Shown here: in pieces, positions 58,393-64,000 of the stretch
How positions within the stretch are numbered: position 1 is the stretch's first letter
Layout: the number at the start of each line of letters is the position of its first letter
Source: Planococcus citri
Lineage: Eukaryota; Arthropoda; Insecta; Hemiptera; Pseudococcidae
Assembly (NCBI RefSeq): GCF_950023065.1
Contig: NC_088679.1
Span: forward strand, 3,596,001-3,660,000
Direction: 5' to 3'
DNA length: 64,000 nucleotides
Notes under the pieces: model-generated
Seen by the model: only the letters and a program-made list of their open reading frames with translations
Told to the model about the DNA's origin: nothing
Database searches by the model: none
Position numbers and translations under genes: made by a program

Positions 58393-60292
58393 TAGTCCGG
58401 CATATGGCAATAGGAGTAATTGCACCCCTTCGCCGATCCTCCGGGACAACTTTTTTCTTAAAGCGGACATCCTAAGGAAAATTTTAAAGCAAACTTGCTC
58501 AAAAAAAAGTTTGCCTTACTTACAAAATGGCGGCCATTTTGATTGACAGGTCAGCCGAAATCGCACATTTTGCGTTTCAACATAGGACTTGCACGAATTT
58601 TTTCAAACTTTACAAAGGTAGATCGAAAGATCATGCAAAAATTCATCATCTGTCAAAATTTCAAGTGCTAAAGTGCGTTTTTCGATTCTTGGTGAATTTC
58701 TGAAAATTCAATTTAGGCCAAAATGAGGGAAAAAATCAAAATTTTACCAAATTGACCAAGAAAGCTTAAATTTGGGATATACCCTATTTTCGACATGCCA
58801 AATTGATTGGAAACGTTTCAACCCGTTTTGAGCAGTTCTGGAGCCTCCAGCAGATCTTTTAAATTCGAAATTCCCACAAAATTCCATCAAATTGGAGTTA
58901 TAAAGTTAAACTTTATTCTAAGAACGAATTTCAATACGCTACGAAGTACTGCAGGTTAATTTCAAGTCGTTTTGGATCCTCCAGCGACTTTTGGAAAATT
59001 CCTGAAGCCTCCAGCAGATTTTTGAAACTTGAAATTTCACAAAATTTCATCAAAATGGAGATGAAAAGCTGAAATTTACTCTACACTCCAAATTCTACAC
59101 CCTTTGAAGACGACTTCAGGTGGATTCAAGTCATTTTGGAGCCTCCAGCCACTTTTTGAAAATTACTGGAGCCTCCAGCAGATTTTTGAAACTTGAAATT
59201 TCCCCAACATCAATTTATCAAATGGAGTTGGCAAGCTGAAATTTACTTCGCAGACTACTTTGTGGTTTCAAGTGGTTTTGAAGCTTCCAGCTACTTTTAG
59301 GAAATTTCAATTTTCCAAAAAAACGTCATACAATTTTTTAAAAAGTTGCTGGAGGCTCCAAACTGACTAGAAATCCACCAGCAGTCAACTTCGTAGGGTA
59401 TTGAAATTAGTTTGCAGAATAAATTTCTACTCCCCATCCCAGTTTGATGAAATTTTGGGGAAATTTCAAGTTTCAAAAATCTACCAGAGGCTCCAGTAAT
59501 TTTCAAAAAAGTCACTGGAGGCTCTAAAATGACTTGAAATCCACCAGAAGTCGTTTTCACAGGGTGTTAAAATTGGAGTTTAGATTAAACTTCAGCTTTC
59601 CATCTCCATAATTATTTTGATGAAATTTTGTGAAAATTTAAAGTTTCAAAAATCTACTGGAGGCTTCAGGAATTTTCAAAAAGTCGCTGGAGGATCCAAA
59701 ACGACTTGAAATTCACCTGCAGTACTTCGTAGCGTATTGAAATTAGTTCTTAGAATGAATTTTAGCTTTACAACTCCAAATTGATGGAATTTTGTGGGAA
59801 TTTCGAGATTCAAAAATCTGCTGGAGGCTCCAGAACTGCTCAAAACGGGTTGAAACCGTTTCTAATCGATTTGGCATGTCGAAAATAGGGTACGAGTATA
59901 TCCCAAATTTCAGCTTTCTTGGTCAATTTGGTAAAATTTTGATTTTTTCCCTCATTTCTGGTCTAAATTGGATTTTCAGAAATTCACTAAAAATCGAAAA
60001 ACCCACTTTAGCACTTGAAATTTGGACAGGTGATGAATTTTTGCATGATCTTTCGATCTACCTTTGTAAGGTTTGAAAAATTTCTCGCAAGGCTTATGTT
60101 GAAACGCAAAATTTGCTATTTTGGCTGACCTGTCAATCGCGATCAAAATGGCCACTATTTTGTAAGTAAGACAAACTTTTTTTTGGGCTAGTTTGCTTTA
60201 AAATGTTCCTTAGGATGTCCCCTTTAAGAAAAAAGTTGCCTCGGAGGATCGGCGGAGGGGTGCAATTACTCCTATTGTCATACGCCGGACTA
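58393..60292. mobile_element. Full-length 1.9-kb foldback element, TSD TAA
   Basis: Starts TAGTCCGGCATATGG at 58393, ends CATACGCCGGACTA at 60292, and is flanked by TAA (58390-58392 and 60293-60295). It has the same architecture and almost the same length (1,900 bp) as 41984-43876. Dyads lie at 58524-58540 (intact) and 60145-60161 (decayed to GGCCACTATTTT). The arms pair about x with 118685-x. Satellite GGAGGCTCC units fill the centre. Non-coding. Confidence 0.88.
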
Positions 60293-60295
60293 TAA

Positions 60296-63200
60296 GTAGT
60301 TTATTATAAAACAATCCATCTCTGTTAATTAAATACAAATGATGAGTTCTGATCGAACTCCATCTTCTGTTTTAGACCAAAATGATGCTGTTTCGAGATC
60401 CAGTCTGTCCAGATAATTTAAAATATATGAAGATTTTGATCCAAGTTCCCACGCATTCAGAAAACCATGTTCGAGTCTCCACTTCGCATCGCATAATTCA
60501 TCGTTGCGGGTAAGTTCTGTGACAGACTTCTCTACCTACTACAAATTTTACCTTTCTAAATACACCAATCCATCGACCTTTCACTACCTACCTACCTATC
60601 TATTTCTCACTCGAAAAATTTTCTCGTCGCGAATTCTAAATCCACGCAAAATCACACTTCTCATCCTACGTATATTATTCAAGCATTACATTTATAAAAT
60701 TGCTGTATCAAAATGGAATGCTCGCGTTGTTATATTCAACTCTCATCATGAACCAAACGTCGGTGGCGTCGTCGCCGTCCTCGTCGTGCAAATTGCTCGA
60801 CTATAACAAAAGGTCGAATCAGATCGAACGCGGATAATTTTAATTAAATGTCAAACGGTCAATGCTTCGTGTGACACAGCCGATTATGTTTGATGATTTA
60901 TGATTCGGCTAATTCCAGGCAAATTTTTACATTCGACTCGAATTAGCTGATGGCTATAACCTCCTAATAGTGGTACTTCGATTCGAGCTCTCTTTATACT
61001 TAGAGAGGCGATATATAGGTACCTCTCTACCTACTATACGAGTATTTTACAGCAATGATTAATGACATTTTTAAACATATACGACGCGCGGTGTGTTCAG
61101 TCGCGTGATTTTTTTTTTCAAAAGTAAAAAAAAAAAGGTTCTCGCACTTTTAACCAAATAAAATTTTCGTCAATTGACGACTCTAAAAGCCTAATATGAC
61201 CTCGTTTCCCGGATCGATTTTTTTCACTTTTTTTTTATTCTGGGTGCTATTAAACTTGAAAGTACTGGTATCGATGATTTTAAAGGTATTGGAAATTTTT
61301 AGGTGGCGAAATTTCGTGTTTTTTTACTTTCAATTGGTATTTTATAGAGTTTAAATTCGGTCTAATGTAAAAATTTATAAATATTTTTGGATAACTCGTG
61401 AAATAAGGAAACTTTCTTGTGGGAAGAATTTTTCAAATTTAGGTGGAAATTAACCCCTTAAAATTGTCATTTTTGTATCGAATCTAGAAAAAAAATTCGA
61501 GTTCTATTTTGAGAACGCCTGAAGCGAAAAAAAATCATTTTAAAAACTAAGTTGGATTTTGGAAATCGATTTGAAAAATATTATGGCAGTTTTGGGCTCA
61601 GGAAAAGGTCAAATAAATTGTAAAAAATCACGTCAACATTTCAGGTCCATCTTATCTCATTTTTATACATCTTCGACTCTCGTACTAAATCAATTTTACA
61701 AAGTAAGGAATTCAAAATTCTCCTAAACAGATTGTATTTAGACGAAGCACTCGTATTACGAGTACTCGAGAAATTCAATCTTTCGGTAAAATATGCCGAA
61801 ATTAAAATACCCACCAGCTCTTGAAAAGTGACTCTTTCTATTCGTTTCCCCCTCGTTCCCCGTCTTTCTCTATGGAAAAAAATTTCAAAGGGCAACTCGT
61901 CGTTCAAAGTATAGGTATTTTTTCGCAATTTTTTTTTTCTCATTCGGCGACTTTATTAAAGTAAAAAATATCGACATTTGCGAGCTATACGCGGACGTAA
62001 GTAAGGTCGTTAATATCCTTAATCGACTCCAAGAGTCAAGTATCCTTTGACTGTTTTTCTTTTTATAAGCGCTAAATATTTCATTAAGCTCTCTAAAGAG
62101 CGAAATTTCCAAAGTAGGTATGCAGGGTTGACCAAAATACGAGTACGTCTCGAATCGAATGCCAGGTATCGGGTATTTCTGTTTGGCTGAATTTATTCCG
62201 AAAAAATGGCGACGATTTGAGCTCATAGTATGAGTAAAAGAGGTTATTTTTGTGGAATGAAATCGCTTGTGAAGCTCTTTGGAGTGTAAAAAATATTCGC
62301 GAGTGGTTTGATTATTAATGAAGGAGTGAGCTCGGTTGCTAAATCAAGAGCAGAAGATGATTATGAAGCGAGAATAGTCTCAAATCGATACGAAGAGTGG
62401 ATATTTTTAAAAGCAGTGATTTGCTAGAGTTGGAAAAAAAATTATGGAGACGATTTTTTTTAATAAAGTGATTTTATGCTGAATGGGAAAAAAGGCACAG
62501 ATTGGAATGAACAAATAAGCATCGAACTGGTTGATTAATTTTTGACACTCGAGATGTAGTTGATTTTCATGCGACGACTCTAGATCAATTTTTATGCACT
62601 ATGAAAATATTTTCTCGACGATTAATTTTTTTTCAATTTATCTATTCCTCAAATTGATGAAAATTTTATTACTTCGTCCAATTTGATCAGTTTTTGATCA
62701 CACTGATCAATTTTACTTTCTCGATCTCGACATTAACTCGAAAAAAATGACGATTTTCATTTTTAAATCTGCACAAACCTGGAATATTTCTGGAGCTAGA
62801 AATCGATCATTTGATGATAAATTACGTCTAGCATCACTGATCATATAAATCAACCCACCGAATAATTTTTCCCTCGCTCGAATATATAAAATAAATTCCA
62901 CAAACGAACCAAAATTCAAACAGTCGTCAAAACTTCGAACCCCAATTTATGAAAAAAAAATCACACAACTTCGTCGCACACACAAAAAAAAGTACCATAA
63001 TATAAAATCAACGACGTAAATTAATTAACCACTTCTCGCCACTTCGCGGTTCGTTTGGGGAAAAAAAGGTGAAAAAAATACAAACCGTAGAGAATAACAA
63101 TAAGAATAGATTAACGAAAAAAGGCGGCAAAATATCCAAAAAAAAAAAAAAAAAAAAAGTTATAATGAGAAACATACTCACCTGTTGCAGTTAGCAACAA

Positions 63201-64000
63201 GGGTTGGTAATAGATGAAGCAACAGATACCATCACGCAAGTTAAAACGATTGCTACTGTGTGGACAGAGAGAAACACCACCGAGAGCAGAATGTGCACCG
63301 AGACGTTGCTATGGAGAATATTGGGCCAAGCTTTTGGGAAAAATTAACGCGCAACCTTTTAAGCGCAAGCTGAACAATTCCTATAGGTTTTGTCCCTCAC
63401 CTTTTTTTTTTTACTTTAAAATAGAATAAAACTCGCTGCCCAACTATATCTAACTCAGAGCTTTGGTTTAAAAATAAAATAAAATCTAGCCCAAAAAAAA
63501 ATTACATTAAAAAAGTTTTCCAAAAAAAAAAAAAAAAACACTCGAGTTTATAAATATAATATAAAAGTAGATTTCGTCTTCCTCTGTATACCTGGATACT
63601 TGGGCATGCTCTACGAATGTACTATACGATGAACGGGGTACTTGAAAAATTACCCTTAAATATACCTACCTGGTTATACCTGTCTGTTGGAAAAATATAT
63701 TTTGAAAAAAATATACGAACACGTAAACCATATTCGCGAACCTTTTATAAGTGTATCCAGCGTATAGTACGAGTACTCGATGTGGTCAACGTGGCATTTG
63801 TGACCCTGTGCAAATTCACCTGTGTGCTTGACGCACGAATCAAAAACAAATTTATCTCTTTTTGTTGCGTCCGCGACAAAAAGAAGCGTTAAAAAAAATG
63901 GTGGTAGCCCTATCTCTATGGGCAATATATAGGGCAACAGTAATACAGCTAGACCTCGAGAATACCATCGAATTTGTCACTCTCGTATCTAATAAATTGT
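60296..64000. other. Apparently single-copy island to the window end
   Basis: CpG-containing sequence with GTACCTA and ACGAGTA strings, poly-A runs at about 63140-63158 and 63523-63539, and no nested elements that I can recognise. On the minus strand a strong splice-donor-like CAACAG|GTGAGTATG lies at 63174-63188. The 38 codons before it are hydrophobic but end in a stop about 9 bases short of the donor. A 5'-UTR exon is therefore possible, while a coding exon in that frame is not. Confidence 0.35.

Noticed and set aside
63190..63330. Hydrophobic minus-strand frame before a strong splice donor, resembling a receptor transmembrane segment
   Set aside because: The frame ends in TAA about 9 bases before the donor and has upstream stops. 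The resemblance is limited to hydrophobic composition. Only a UTR exon remains possible.
1..64000. CRISPR array, bacterial operon or prophage
   Set aside because: No regularly spaced short repeats with unique spacers, no Shine-Dalgarno-led gene clusters, and spliced eukaryotic coding sequence is present.

Overview
The window reads as nuclear DNA of an insect, AT-rich and dense in transposable elements. Support: short GT-AG introns of 72-87 bp, many degenerate TAGGTACCTA/ACGAGTA strings, MULE, jockey-like and mariner-like sequences, and no bacterial operons or Shine-Dalgarno-led genes. A sap-feeding hemipteran (scale insect or mealybug type) is my guess from texture, not shown by a marker gene. 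I found no convincing host protein-coding exon, rRNA or functional tRNA. Nearly all short open frames are chance frames in AT-rich sequence or frames inside repeats.

Two textures alternate. Apparently single-copy islands, richer in CpG and in GTACCTA/CTCGTA strings, lie at about 2.2-3.9, 8.2-9.4, 12.1-13.7, 15.1-17.0, 23.1-25.5, 29.2-30.2, 33.6-35.2, 41.1-41.8, 43.9-45.0, 52.6-53.7 and 60.3-64.0 kb. They could be introns, UTRs or intergenic regulatory DNA. Between them lie element-derived tracts.

The one clear gene is a Mutator-like (MULE) transposase with a SWIM zinc finger on the minus strand at 38.6-40.9 kb. It has four exons with GT-AG borders and lies in a complete 3,307-bp element (37780-41086) with 34-bp terminal inverted repeats (TIRs) and a perfect 9-bp target-site duplication (TSD). 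A UAG codon separates the 679-codon transposase from 133 further in-frame codons ending in a basic tail.

The dominant repeats are foldback elements with TAGTCC...GGACTA ends and 3-bp TSDs. One family is about 1.9 kb (41984-43876 and 58393-60292, plus many partial copies). Its body is made of satellite-like GGAGGCTCC units, and each arm carries a 17-bp ATGGCGGCCAT dyad. A second type (18097-20687) has arms of about 1.07 kb that are almost identical, around a 426-bp unique spacer. It interrupts another repeat whose uninterrupted copy is also in the window, so the empty site can be read directly.

At 45.2-52.5 kb elements are nested several deep. A diverged palindromic element holds a 2.2-kb CCC-ended element at its centre and a jockey-like non-LTR remnant in its right arm. 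That remnant is broken by a mariner-like MITE and by a 592-bp CCCC-ended element that splits its first zinc knuckle exactly. Other repeats are a 147-bp tandem array (655-1150), a 1-kb inverted duplication (26.1-27.1 against 32.6-33.6 kb), a 19-bp core that recurs about ten times, and a retroviral-type tRNA-Lys primer-binding site at 22.57 kb.
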